Positions 45,655 to 57,639 of a DNA stretch of 64,000 nucleotides are shown piece after piece. Origin of the DNA: Rhinopithecus roxellana (taxonomy: Eukaryota > Chordata > Mammalia > Primates > Cercopithecidae); NCBI RefSeq assembly GCF_007565055.1, contig NC_044557.1:76456595-76520594 (forward strand), given 5' to 3'. Made by a program: the position numbers and the translations under genes. The notes under the pieces were generated by a model. The model did not search any database. It saw only the letters and a program-made list of their open reading frames with translations, and was not told the origin of the DNA. Each line of letters begins with the position of its first letter. The first letter of the stretch is position 1.

Positions 45655-45785
45655 TTCTATCTACATACTGTTGACTTCCAAATTGCATATCTAGTCAGGA
45701 CCCCTCCTTGCACTTCCTACACACCTATCCAACTGCTTATTTGAAATGTAAAATGGATATCTAAAGTTAGAGCATTTTTACATTA
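45655..45785 (+). mobile_element. Short LINE-2 (L2) fragment
   Basis: CCAAATTGCATATCTAGTCA, CCTATCCAACTGCTTATTTG and TGGATATCTAAAG follow L2 ORF codon order on +. Weak. Confidence 0.45.
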
Positions 45786-45852
45786 TTATCTGAACTGGTG
45801 CTTTTAAATGTAAAAGTAGAGCTAAAAACAAAATGATAAAATCCAAAATTTA

Positions 45853-46194
<342 letters not shown>

Positions 46195-47050
46195 CATACA
46201 AAACAACTCTTCAGAGGCTCAAATATTTCTAAACAGGTAGAAAAGAGAAAAAGCATTGCTATATTTGAAGATTATTTTTTGTTCAACACCAACTTTTACA
46301 CCAGAAAAATAGGACTGCAGTCATACTTCCTATGTACTGTAGAGCTGGGGTGTTGGGGTGTGTGTGTGTGTATGTGTGTGTGCATGTAGACAGAGAGAGA
46401 CAGAGAAATTTAGCTTCTATTTTTATTGGTAAATTGGATGAAGCTACAAATTATGTGTGCACCACATCCAATTCCAAGTTTTTAATTTAGTAAATGTTCT
46501 ATTTTTACCTCATAACTTTTCTGCATTTTCTTCAATAAAATTTGTTTTCCTAACATCATGCGATCTTATCTTAAATGTTAGACCATTTAATTGAATTTAT
46601 AATAAACAGTCATCACAATATTGTTAGGTATTTTACTGGACCAGTATAAATGTCCAAAAGTTTTACTTTTATTTCATAAACTGAATGGAGACAAATTGAG
46701 CCATTATTGGGATTAACTGTTTTTCTATTTTTAGCATTTAATGGCTTTGATATAAAACTAGCATCATGTAACTGTGAAGTACTTCTGTTAATGGAGCTAT
46801 AACTTCATTTTTTGTATGAACAAAAAAATCTTCAAAATCTAAAATGAGCAAAATTATTTTAGATGAACAGTAATTTCATCTAAATGAAAAGCCAAGCTTC
46901 AGAAAGTGATTAATTAAACACAACTATAGCAGCTGCATGCATTAAATTATTATCATTGGGTAAAATCTTTTTAAATGGCTATAAATGTCTGAACTAGATT
47001 TTGGTTTTCTGATTTTCATGTGGTCAGTGGCATCACTTTGGCTCACTGAC
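46195..47050. other. No gene recognised; short (GT)n
   Basis: AT-rich; the only clear feature is a GT repeat at 46358-46383. Confidence 0.45.
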
Positions 47051-47715
47051 TTCATCAGCTCAGGCTTCCATCACAAAATACCATGGATTGGGTGGCATGA
47101 ACAACAAAAATCGATTTCTTACAGTCCTGGAAGCTAGACGGTCCAAGATTCAGAGTGCACCAATGAGAGTTCCCTTTCTGGCTTGCCAATGGCTGCCTTT
47201 TTGCTATGCCTTCTCCTAGCTTTTCCTTAGTATGCATGTGAAGAATGAGAGGTAAGGAGTGAGAGACAGAAAGAGAGAGAAAAACAGGGAGATGGAGATA
47301 GTCTGCCTATTTGTTTAAGGCCACCAATCCTAGAGGATTAGGACTACGCCATTAAGACCTTATTTAACAGCCAGGCTTAATGGCCCACCCCTGTCATCCC
47401 AGCACTTTGGCAGGCCGAGGTGGGTGTATCACTTAAGGTCAGGAGTTCAAGACCAGCCCGGCCAACATAAAAATATGAACAGGAGCCCAAGGCAGAAGAA
47501 TTGCTTGAACCCAGGACGCGGAGATTGAAGTGAGCCAAGATCACTGGCTATATTCCATCTAGCATAAGCAACAAAGCAAGACTTGCATCTCCAAAAAAAC
47601 CAAATAAATGAAAAGAACTTATTTAACAAATAACCTCCCTAAAGACCCTATCTCTAAATATAGTCACATTGGGGGTTAACGTTCAACACATGAATTTTAT
47701 CAGTCCATAGCACAT
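47051..47715 (-). mobile_element. MLT1-type MaLR LTR split by an Alu
   Basis: Antisense MLT1 pattern: CCATCACAAAATACCATGGA, TTACAGTCCTGGAAGCTAGA, then after the Alu CCCTATCTCTAAATATAGTC, ACATTGGGGGTTAACG and ACATGAATTTTATCAGTCCA. Confidence 0.85.
47359..47628 (+). mobile_element. Internally deleted Alu with exact 11-bp TSD
   Basis: Alu at 47370-47617. The left arm runs to GCCAACATAAAAATATGAAC and then jumps to GAGCCCAAGGCAGAAGAATT, dropping about 60 bp around the mid-linker and start of the right arm. The TSD CTTATTTAACA is identical at 47359-47369 and 47618-47628. Confidence 0.93.
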
Positions 47716-48458
47716 ACATAATACATACATAATGGATTGTTTAAATGTCTCAACATATTATACAAGTACATGCTTATTATGAACTTTCTTCAAAAAAAAA
47801 AAAAAAATCCCATGATCTATTTTTGGTTAAACAATCTTTGAACTCATTTCTGTCAAATGGTTTATTGCATTATCAAACAATAAAACAAATAACTATTTGC
47901 TTGGATTTAGATCATAAATTAAATAATAAAACCACTATAGCGAGGACAGTCAGACAACTCTCTCTATACTCAGTGGTAGAACTTCTTAGCTCCTATTTCC
48001 TATACCTATTTCAAGTACACTTCACTTATATGTGCCCACGCTTTCCACCAACTTGGCTCACAATAGGCCTGGGGTTTTGTGAATGTTGCAGGCACAATCA
48101 TGTCATAGCACACCCAGCATTGGGTCCTCTCCTACCACCACCACCAGGTCGGAGAGAGTTAGTTGCTGCTACCTACATACATTTTGTTTTATCTGTAAGT
48201 GTCCTGCACTGGTCTTTGAAAGGCAACTATCAGTCATATGCAAATGAAAGGTCAAAAACGAATGACAAATTATTTCTGTCCTTCTCTCAGATTTAACCAA
48301 GTATTAAAGTGAGAAGTCTATTCACTTCCCCACATACCTTCCAAACTACTAGTCAAAGCCATGACAGAAGCTGCAAGCACAGAGTGGAGGTACACCACAC
48401 CAGAACCTAGTTGGTTTCAATGTAACTATTAGTAGTGGGTTGATGCCCACCGGCCACC

Positions 48459-48515
<57 letters not shown>

Positions 48516-48590
48516 CCTCCAATCAAAACCTGTGTAGGCAAACTTATTTAGAAAACAAATGTCTTCATAAATATAATCAAGGATCTCAGG
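47716..48590. other. Unrecognised sequence with a 183-codon open frame
   Basis: On +, 47745-48296 is open for 183 codons; it includes a lysine run from an A tract and the residues GPLLPPPPGRREL. I see no domain, no signal peptide and no repeat identity. It is the longest frame outside the L1s, but nothing in the context makes it a gene. A (CA)26 tract follows. Confidence 0.35.
48461..48512. repeat. Uninterrupted (CA)26 microsatellite
   Basis: 52 bases of pure CA; likely length-polymorphic. Confidence 0.98.
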
Positions 48591-48915
48591 ATGACATCAT
48601 CTTGGATTGGAGTGAGCCCTAAATTCAATTAGTGTCTTTAGAAGAAGAAAGATACACAGAGGAGAGCATGTGAAGAAGGAGGCAGAAATTGGAGTTTAAT
48701 TTATCTGCAAGTGAAGGAATGCCAAAGATTGCCAGCAGCACCAGAAGCTAGAATGAAGGCATGAAAGAAATTTTCTCTCAGGACTTCCAGAAGTCCTGCT
48801 AACACCTTGATTTCAGAGATCTGACCTCCAAAACTGTGAGAGAATAAAGTTCTGTTTGATTAAGCCAGCCAGTTTTTGGTAATTTGTCATGGCTGCTAGA
48901 AGAACATAATACACT
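48590..48915 (+). mobile_element. MLT1-type MaLR LTR, 5' truncated
   Basis: GGAATGCCAAAGATTGCCAG, CACCAGAAGCTAGAATG, ACACCTTGATTTCAGAGATC, AACTGTGAGAGAATAAAGTT and GCCAGCCAGTTTTTGGTAAT follow MLT1 in order; ends at ACATAATACACTAC. Confidence 0.88.
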
Positions 48916-48942
48916 ACTAATACTAATATTATGTTACACTAT

Positions 48943-49362
<420 letters not shown>

Positions 49363-49724
49363 TCAAATTTGCTATGTTCAACTGAACGCTTCCTCTTCTC
49401 CTTCTAGTCTCAATTTTTAATTTTTTTCCTTTTTAGATAAAAATCCCAAGTTTCTACTTGCTCAGGTCAAAATTTTGAAATTATTTATAATGCCCTCTTT
49501 TAAACTTACATTGTAATCTATTAGTAAATTTTATCAGCTCTACCTTGGAAATATATCTAAATCCCACCACTTCTCACCACCTCCACTGTTCCTACCTTGG
49601 TCCAAGGCTGTTGTCTTCTATCACCACCTCCTAGTTGGTCTCCCTGCTTCCAAGCTTGTCTCTATTTAGTCTTTTATCAGAGTAGCTGAAAAGACCTTTT
49701 CAATATCTAAGTCAGATAGTGTAA

Positions 49725-49727
<3 letters not shown>

Positions 49728-49763
<36 letters not shown>

Positions 49764-50044
49764 ACACAGGGTCTCACTCTGTCACCCAGGCTGGAATGCA
49801 GTTGCACAATCATGACTCACTGCAGCTTCGACCTCCCTAGTTCAAGAAATCCTTCCACTTCAACCTCCTGAATAGTCGGGACTACAGGTGTGCAACACCA
49901 TGCCTGGCCATTTCTTAAATTTTTTTGTAGAGATGGGATCTCACTATGTTGCCCAGGCTGGTCTTGAACTCCAGGGCTCGAGCAATCCTCCCACTTCAGC
50001 CTCCCAAAGTGCTAGGTTTACAGGCATGAGCCACCACTCCCAGC
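49728..50044 (-). mobile_element. Old Alu (AluJ-like) inside L2
   Basis: A 34-T run (49728-49761), then right and left arms ending GAGCCACCACTCCCAGC. AluJ-like changes (TGCAGCTTCGACCTCC). Confidence 0.93.
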
Positions 50045-50243
50045 ATATAAATAATTTAGCAAATTGTTTATAGATTAAAAATAAGGAAAAATTACTTTTA
50101 AAAAATCCCACCTTTCCTGCAAGATTGTGTCTGTTGAAGTATTTTACTTGTAACCTCTTTGTGTGTTTTAACCATAATTGGCCTTATGAAATGTATGAAT
50201 ATATGTTTATTAGGCATGTTTTTATTTAACACCTCTGTAGCCA

Positions 50244-50290
50244 AACACACACACAAACACACACACACACAGACACACACACACACACAC
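50244..50290. repeat. (CA)n microsatellite with interruptions
   Basis: About 23 units with AAAC and AGAC interruptions. Confidence 0.93.
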
Positions 50291-50456
50291 TTCTACATAG
50301 CCCTTTGAAACAACTTCCACAATTTTACTAATAAAAAGAAACACCCCAAGAAAACCAATAAAACATGTCTCCTTCACATTCAAGCTAGACTTTGTCATAT
50401 AACTTCTAAACCAAAACTCTCTGGCTTCCTATTCACTAAGGCTTAAATTATTATGA

Positions 50457-50554
50457 AGGAATCATAATAGTCTGGGAAAGCTTTGACAAGGACCTGAACC
50501 AAGAAAATTACAGTTGGGAACACATCACCAACAAATACGAAAGTGTCACTATTA
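50457..50554. repeat. Diverged duplicate of 51955-52052
   Basis: CTTTGACAAGGACCTGAACC, AAGAAAATTACAG, ACATCACCAACAAATACG and GTGTCACTATTACT parallel CTCTGACAAGGACCTGAATC, AAGAAAATAATGG, ACATCACCAACAAGTGAG and GTGTCACTATGACT at 51975-52052. About 80% identical by eye, same orientation, 1.5 kb apart. Confidence 0.85.
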
Positions 50555-50555
50555 C

Positions 50556-50735
50556 TATATCCTCTGAAAAGGTATGATAGAGGCTTAATCTTTGATACTT
50601 CAAATAGTGATCTTATTTGGAAATAGGGTCATTACAAATGTAATTGGTAAGTTAAGATGAGATCATACTTGAGTAGCATGAGCTTTTAATTCAATGTGAC
50701 TTTACTAAGTAAAGCCAAAAGTATTAAAATGACCT
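50556..50735 (+). mobile_element. MLT1 LTR fragment
   Basis: GTGATCTTATTTGGAAATAG, GGTCATTACAAATGTAATTG and TTAAGATGAGATCATACTTG are the central MLT1 motif; both ends are missing. Confidence 0.75.
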
Positions 50736-50984
50736 ACTTGGCTTTTTTATACTTTGGTTCCCATCTTGTTCATACTCTCATCCCCTACTACTTTTTTTGC
50801 TTGTTCCTTCAGCTCTAGGCATCCTCTTGACTAAAGGAATTGGCATTTTCTGTTCTTTGCTTGGAAAACTTTACCCTCAGATGTCTGAACTCAGCAACTT
50901 TGGGGCTTCACTCATAGGCTACCATCTCTGTTAGACCTTCCCTGGCTACCATGTTTATAATTAAAACTACATTCCATTCTTGGA

Positions 50985-51196
50985 AGCGTGTGGTGGCACA
51001 CACCTATAGTCCTAACTACAAGGAAGGCCGGGATGGGAAAATCACTTGCACTCAGGAGATCAAGTCTACAGTGAGCTGTGATGGCACCATTGAACTACAG
51101 CCTGGGGGACAGACCTTGGGGGACAGAGTCTGGGGAAGAGAGCCTGGGGGACAGAGCCAGAACCTGCTTCAAAAAAAAAAAAAAAAAAAAAAAAAA
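50985..51196 (+). mobile_element. Alu monomer (FLAM/FRAM-like) with local duplications
   Basis: A single-arm Alu-type sequence (GTGTGGTGGCACACACCTAT ... AACTACAGCCTGGGGGACAG). Near its 3' end the CCTGGGGGACAGAGC-type unit is repeated about three times (51105-51155), then a 24-A tail (51173-51196). Confidence 0.8.
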
Positions 51197-51839
51197 GCAC
51201 TATAATCTCCAAATTCTCTATTCCAATTTCTATTTCTTTCCACAGCATTTTTATGTACTATTGATATACTGATTTATTGTATATATCAATTATAGAATTG
51301 GAAATTGATACATAGAATATAAACAATTATATATATCGTTTATTTTGATTAACACTATGTCTCTAGCACTTGGTATAGTAGTTGGCACACAGTATTTTTT
51401 GAAACAATGAATAAATGTAAAATGTGGCATATTCAAAGAAATGTTCATAAAAATTGAGTATGGCTGCAGTTGATTTTTGCTTTCTTGGCAGGATATGAAG
51501 GATTAAAAGATCGTGCTAAAAATAATCAAAAGCTATATTATAGATGATAGTAAATAGTATATCAAAAATTTGGACTTGATCTTTTAGCTCAATTGTTTTC
51601 GAAATTGGTTGGAATTTGCTATAGTTGCTTATATGGCAACACATTGTGCAAACAAAATCTTACCCATAAAAATATGTAAAAACGATAAAGTTAAGCTCTT
51701 CAGTAGGAAGCAAGATAAGGGTGCCAGCATCTTGCCCTCTGTCTGTTTCTTTTCCTCTTCATCACACCTGAAGGTCACAGTATTTACCTCAAGATTCCTA
51801 AGAGCATAAGTTGAGAAATATTGCTTTAAGCTATAGAAA

Positions 51840-52175
51840 ACTTCTCAAGGATTTAAGCAGTTACATGATAAGATTTGCATTTTTTAGACTGGGGCAACAA
51901 TTTGAAGGATGAAGCAGAGGCTTGCAAAACTGACAGCAGAAAGGCAGCAGGTTGGAAATCGTAATCACCCAGAAGAGCTCTGACAAGGACCTGAATCAAG
52001 AAAATAATGGTGGAGAACATCACCAACAAGTGAGAAATTGTGTCACTATGACTTGATTAATTCGTTAACATGTAGAATGAGGGGAAAAGAAGAGGGGGAC
52101 TTCCAGTTTTCTACATTGGATGCCTAGGTGAAAGATGGTACCATTTATTAATACAGAGAATATACTAAAGGCATT
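51840..52175 (-). mobile_element. LINE-2 (L2) fragment, reverse orientation
   Basis: Antisense L2-like order: TTAAGCAGTTACATGATAAG, GACTGGGGCAACAATTTGAA, GACCTGAATCAAGAAAATAA, CCATTTATTAATACAGAG. Diverged. It contains the second copy of the local duplication (51955-52052). Confidence 0.55.
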
Positions 52176-53460
52176 CAGCCTACAAAGATCTTGATTCCAC
52201 AAATTCCACACAATTAGCTTCCACAAATACCACAAAAAAAGGAACTGTGGCATTTCTACCTCCTACTTGGCCTCAGGGAATCCTGGATGAATAATGCCCA
52301 GGTGCTACTAACCCGGTCACTCATTTGCCAGCCTCATACCCCTATGTTGCCTATCAGAATACGTCCCAAAACCTGTGGAGATTAAAAACACAAAGCAACA
52401 ATACAAGTACCCTAGAAATCAATGGTAAATTGCCCATCTGACTGTGGCCATCTGCTTCCCAGCTGTCATATCCTTGGAGATGCCTTAGTATGGCTGTTTA
52501 TGATTGCTTCAGTTTCTGTAATCATAAACTATTGGATGGCCCCCTATGGAGTCCAACAACATGACAGTCATACTCCCTAACAAAAGAGAGCTGGGTAAAT
52601 GAATTCCTAGGAAAAAGATAGACAGAAGATGTCTGAAATGCAGATCCCCCTTTCTACCATCCCTGTTGAGTGGCACCTTCTTTTAAGGAGATGAGTTTCT
52701 TGAAACTCACCAACATTTGCCCATCACAGGTACTAATATTCATATTCCTCAATTTAAGAACTGAAATTTGTTTGATCTTGCTTTGAATCTGGCACCATTC
52801 TAAACTTTTTAAAATTTGAACTTATTTTCATTCAATAATTATGACCACAATTTTTGAATTAAAGAAATAGAGGGTTTCTAATTTGTTTTCAAAAATTTAA
52901 AGATCATAACTGGAATTCAAATTCAGTTGCCCAGCAAGAGTATGCATAATGCTAAGGTATCTCACATCTGAGCAAAAGTATTAGTCTCCATATAGTTTTA
53001 AGTATAACACTTCAAAAAATTTGTTTTAGTGAATAATTTATATAGAAGATATTCAGATAATATTATAATGGCTAGAAAAAAATTAAATATAATTGGTATT
53101 TCCTCAACAGAACCAGAGATACACTTCCATGTTTTGAACACTATTTTTGTTGTTGTTAAGGAAAATTATCTTCTTGCTAAACAGATCACTAATGGAAAAC
53201 TTTGGGTTAGTTCTTGGCTGAGACTGACTCTTCATTTACTTAGTAAAATTTGCATCTAATAAAAAGATGACACAAAATACGTACAAAATATTTGGAAATG
53301 TATAGAATAACTTCATTATCAATTTTTTGTCACTTAAGCAGTTTTAGAATATATACACTTTAGATAATTTAAACAACAAAAGATAATATAGTATTATCAT
53401 ACTAGTTATGTATTATTAATTTAATTGTTCATTTTTAAATAACTAAAATAGTATGATTAG
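52176..53460. other. No gene recognised
   Basis: Mixed sequence. 52780-52935 has a weak antisense MIR-like pattern that I do not call. No exon seen. Confidence 0.4.
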
Positions 53461-53464
53461 ATTG

Positions 53465-53575
53465 TTTGGAAAACAAAGGATAAATGCTTGAGGTGATGGA
53501 TACCCCATTTACCCTGATGTGATTATTATATATTACATGCCTGTCTCAAAATATCTCATGTAACACATTTAAATG
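53465..53575 (+). mobile_element. Short L1MA-type 3' end
   Basis: GGATAAATGCTTGAGGTGAT, GGATACCCCATTTACCCTGA and ATGCCTGTCTCAAAATATCT form the same L1MA 3' terminus seen at 25070-25197. Confidence 0.82.
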
Positions 53576-53589
53576 AATAAATGAATGAA

Positions 53590-54345
53590 GCAATCAGTTC
53601 AGTCAATATTTAACAAGTATTTCTGACTCACTCATGATGGGAAGGTGACCATATATTATATAGCCCAAATGAAATGTTGATATTGAAGATATGTGCTGTG
53701 CTGGGGCAATATGTTTAAAACAGGAAAAGCCTGGGAAAACTGAGGTGTGGTCACTGTAATTAGGAGCAAGTGCTGTACTGGACACATAGTAGCTGAATAT
53801 TACCACCTATGCTGATTACAGTGGTGAAACAGCAGATATGATCTTTATTTTCATCAAATAGCAATCTAGTAGGGGAGACGCATTAAACACATACTCGTTT
53901 TAGTTAATTCATAATTACAAATTGCATGTGTTTTAGATCAAAAGGAAAATCATTCCTCAAGAGTGAATATATCTTAAACTGAGATCTAGATGAGGAATGG
54001 ACCATTATAAACAAGAAAACACTATGTGTGAAGTCTGATTAGTGGGTAGGGCTAGAGTGATCACTAAGCGAACCAAAAGGTCACTATGCTATAGCCTGGA
54101 AAGTAAGTAGTAGAATGGTTCAGATAAGTCTAAAAGGATAGCTGACATTTTGATCAGGCAGGCCTTTTATGTATAATAATGGTTTTTGTCTGATTCTAAG
54201 GGAAATGAAATTTATTGAACTCAGAGAGAGAGCAATAATAAAAACCGGCAGACAATATGAAGAAGATTAGCTAATTGGTTAAATTAAAGGAAGTGACTGA
54301 TCATATAAGAAATGTAGGAAAAGGAAGAAAAAACTGATTAAACAA
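53590..54345 (-). mobile_element. LINE-2 (L2) 3' region, reverse orientation
   Basis: Antisense L2 3' order: GTCAATATTTAACAAGTATT, GCAATCTAGTAGGGGAGACG, ATCTTAAACTGAGATCTAGA, GGAAAGTAAGTAGTAGAATG. Diverged; boundaries approximate. Confidence 0.55.
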
Positions 54346-55320
54346 ACTTCTTAAGAGTTTATGAGAATTCCAGATTTTACTTACAAGCAACATCATGTAA
54401 TATTTCTTGTATTTTAGAATACTTCATGCATGTTTTATTTTTATTTAAATGTTAATAAAACTTGAGATTCCTTACTAATGACTAATTATTCATGAGGAGA
54501 AACTTTCCAGAATATTCATACATTTTGTGTCCTTCCTCCCTCCAATAGTATTTACTTTATTTATCAATTTGGATCTTTTTTCAGATGATTTGTCACATCA
54601 AAACTAAAAGAGAAATTGAAATTCTATTTCAAAACATTTTCCTTGTGTAAAAAATAAAATATTTTAGAATATCAACACAACTGTTAAAATAAAGAATTTT
54701 ATATCCATTATAATTTTAACTTAAGGTTACAATAAGAAGTGCTTTCTTTACTATCATCTCAGCAAAGACCACCACAATGGCCTAAATTGTAGTAGTGGCT
54801 TCATTGGTGGTATCTTTAAATCTTCTTGCTTAAAAAATGTGCTTGATCGAAGGTTGTCATTTCTTATCTGTATTTTAAATGAGCTTTTTTTTTTGAAAAC
54901 CGAAAATACCAACTGAATACAACCACCAGATATCATACAGATATCAGCAAAAGCTCTTTGTAAAGATGAATATTCAGGATTTATTTAAAAAGGAGTATGA
55001 ATCAGAAGTTTCCAATCTCAACTGATTTGTGCATATATTTTTATCTATTGACTATTTGTTCATAAAATCCTTTTATGAGTATTAGTCTGTCATTTTTACC
55101 AGGTTCCCCTCCCCAAATTAAGCAGAAAAACACACAACTTAAACTTTTATAGAGTTTCAAGCCAGAAAGATAAAGAGATATTTTGGGATAGGCAAGACTA
55201 TGACTTAATTTCCTATATGAATGTAGCCCTGAATACATGAAGCAGAGATGATGAATTTTCCACCATAAGTTTTGTTCCTCTTTCCATAGTACAGTGATAT
55301 AATTGAGAAATAGCTGCCCT
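54346..55320. other. AT-rich sequence without recognised features
   Basis: No gene or transposon recognised. A 97-codon minus-strand frame (55041-55334) has no domain. Confidence 0.4.
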
Positions 55321-55625
55321 GCCAGGGACCACATGTTCAGATGCCTTGAATCTATGGAACTATTTGTGTATATTATCTATCCTCTATTCCCCCATCTGCC
55401 AGCAAACTCCAATAGACTCAAAACCCTACAGAATGGCAAAAGGACAGAATGGAAGGAGCCTGAGTCTCTAATCAGTCATGAAGAGTAAAGCTAGTGATCA
55501 ACCAAGAGCTTCCATATTGACTGTTGCATGATCAATCAATAAATTTATATTGACTAAAGTCACTGAAATTTTAGGATGTATTTACATCAGCAATTAGAAC
55601 CCTAATATAGTACCCAATGGTGGTA
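55321..55625 (+). mobile_element. Possible old MaLR-type LTR, low confidence
   Basis: CAGAATGGAAGGAGCCTGAG and the later AATAAATTTATATTGACTAA look like the mid and 3' part of an old LTR. Family not named. Confidence 0.3.
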
Positions 55626-57185
55626 AAAGGGTATTGCAGCAAAGGAAAAAATAGGAAAATGCTATGCCTTCCTTTAACAAAGTAATTTTTTGCCTTTCTA
55701 ATTTTGTTAGATATTCATATAAATGTCTGTTTTAAAAAGTCTTTGAAATGGTTGATATTATTTTAATCTACAAACCTTTTCGTATTCTCAAAGACATTTC
55801 CTTTTTCTTGAAGAATGCAATCATTTTGACTTGAAAATTAAAGCTTATGATATGCTGGACAAGTTGCCCTTTTCAAATAAAACTTCTAATTTTCTTCATG
55901 ACCAAAGGAAAATAAAATCACTAGTATTTAATGTATACTTACCTGTTATTTGTGCAATTTATATTGTATTAATAGTGCAAACTCAGTCTCTTGAATTTTA
56001 AAAATATATTTATGCAGGATCTATTTTTAAAGACACTTTTCTGCAATAATTTAGACTCCAGTTTTGTAACATAGTACCATCTGGAAATAAAATATAATGC
56101 AGATAATTTCTCTTTTATCACCATAGCACTTTTGTGCTAGGCAAACAACTCTGTATCTTCTGCTTTTAAATGAGTTTGTGCAGGTGTGCTTAAAATCTTT
56201 GCTCAATAATTTATCTGACAACCTTCATAAAAATATTATATTTCCCTAATCACTCCTTATGCATTTTGAAATGTTTTAGGAGAAAGTAAGTACAATTCAA
56301 TAATTAAAGTAAGACATGATGTAATTATTGCATTAAATCACTATAATATATTTTATAAACAATAAGAATATAGCCTTGAAGTCTATAGGTTATTTGTTTA
56401 TTCAACAAATATTTACCCAGTGTCTGAATGTATCAACTGGGTACTGTAAATACAATGACATGTTACAGTTTTTGTCATCTATTAGAAAAATCACAACTAC
56501 ATATAACGAGGATAGTGCTAAAAGTAAGAAAATTAAGGAACTTGCTCAAATAGAACAATAATGGTGAGTAAACACTAAGACTTACAGAATTAATTTTCAT
56601 TCCAGAAATGCTTATTTGGAATATCAAACATTGTACTCACCACTCTGTTGGGGACAGAGATAAATCTAGGTGAAATCGTGTCTCTGTTGACTCAAAATTA
56701 GGTTGCAGCAGTTCATGAGTGGGAAGCAGTGTCTCAGTCTGGGTACACCACACTGAAGTTACAGTGGGAAGGATTGTCATCTGTTGTGCTGCTTTATCAC
56801 TCATCTTGATGCAGCATAAGTCTACAGCTTTTGTCAAGATTTCAAAGATGAAGACATGTAGAGAAGATATTTTAGGGCAAGGGATAAGACCTACAGAGTA
56901 TATGTAGGTTAATAAAACTAATCAGATTAATCTGAGACAAATAAAACTTAGGTTCGTGAGTTTATAGTTACCCATGCTATGTAACTCCTTTTAACATTGA
57001 ATTTATATATAGTTATAGTTTTAGTGATTGTAGTCCCATTTTGGGGGCATTTAATTATCCTAAATTTCATTAGGTCATATTTTATCTCTGTTAATTTAAC
57101 ATCGTTATCTGTAACTGATAACTTAATCACTGATACAGAGGTTTAAAAGACATTTAGATAAGTAGAATGAATAAATGAACATGAC
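55626..57185. other. Sequence without a gene
   Basis: AT-rich. A short L2-like antisense motif (TTTATTCAACAAATATTTAC) lies at 56396-56415. Nothing else recognised. Confidence 0.4.
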
Positions 57186-57187
57186 AT

Positions 57188-57340
57188 GGTGCTAAATGCT
57201 GTGCTAAATATATTATCTCATTTAATTTTCATAAAGATCTGGTAAGGTGGACATTATTCTTTTTCAAAGGAAAAAATTGAGGCTTAGGGTAAGTAGCTTG
57301 TTAGATTACATAGATATTAGGAGCTGGAGTTATATGAAAA
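57188..57340 (-). mobile_element. MIR SINE, reverse orientation
   Basis: TGCTGTGCTAAATATATTAT, CTCATTTAATTTTCATAAAG, AAAATTGAGGCTTAGGGTAA and GTAGCTTGTTAGATTACATA follow MIR in antisense order. Confidence 0.72.
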
Positions 57341-57586
57341 TAGAGAAAACTTTATTTTCTCTATTTACACCATCATATATTTATTCTAGCAGAACAAACA
57401 AACATCTTGAAATATAAAACATAACAAACTATATCAGAAGGAATCAGAATGAACAGATATCAGAAATTTGAACTCCACATTTGAGTTTAGGATTTCTAGA
57501 AGATAAGAAAAGGTAAGATAAATCTGCATACTTGTTTTTAATTCTCCACAATAATAAATCATAGAAAGTCACTTAGAGAAGCATAC

Positions 57587-57622
57587 CATTTGTAGTTGCT
57601 GCTGTGCTTGTTTGATATATTC
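57587..57622 (-). other. Candidate 36-nt exon (exon-like segment)
   Basis: On the minus strand a strong pyrimidine tract ending TTTTCTTTTTTCCTAG precedes 36 nt, which is followed by GTATGC, a usable donor. The segment is a whole number of codons and open in one phase as EYIKQAQQQLQM, with a stop soon after the donor. No repeat overlaps it. It could be a small coding exon of a minus-strand gene whose other exons lie outside the window, or a chance pair of splice signals. I do not recognise the peptide. Confidence 0.3.
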
Positions 57623-57639
57623 CTAGGAAAAAAGAAAAC

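Larger units (their letters stand above)
49550..51420 (+). mobile_element. Long LINE-2 (L2) copy in several pieces
   Basis: Pieces in L2 order: ORF region 49550-49725 (CCTAGTTGGTCTCCCTGCTT), 50385-50455 (ACTTTGTCATATAACTTCTA, CTCTCTGGCTTCCTATTC), 3' part 50770-50980 (CATCTCTGTTAGACCTTCCC) and 51200-51420 (CTCTAGCACTTGGTATAGTA). It is interrupted by an Alu, a CA repeat, a duplicated segment, an MLT1 piece and a FLAM. Frame destroyed. Confidence 0.7.

Noticed and set aside
52780..52935. Possible antisense MIR
   Set aside because: Only scattered similarity; below what I would call.
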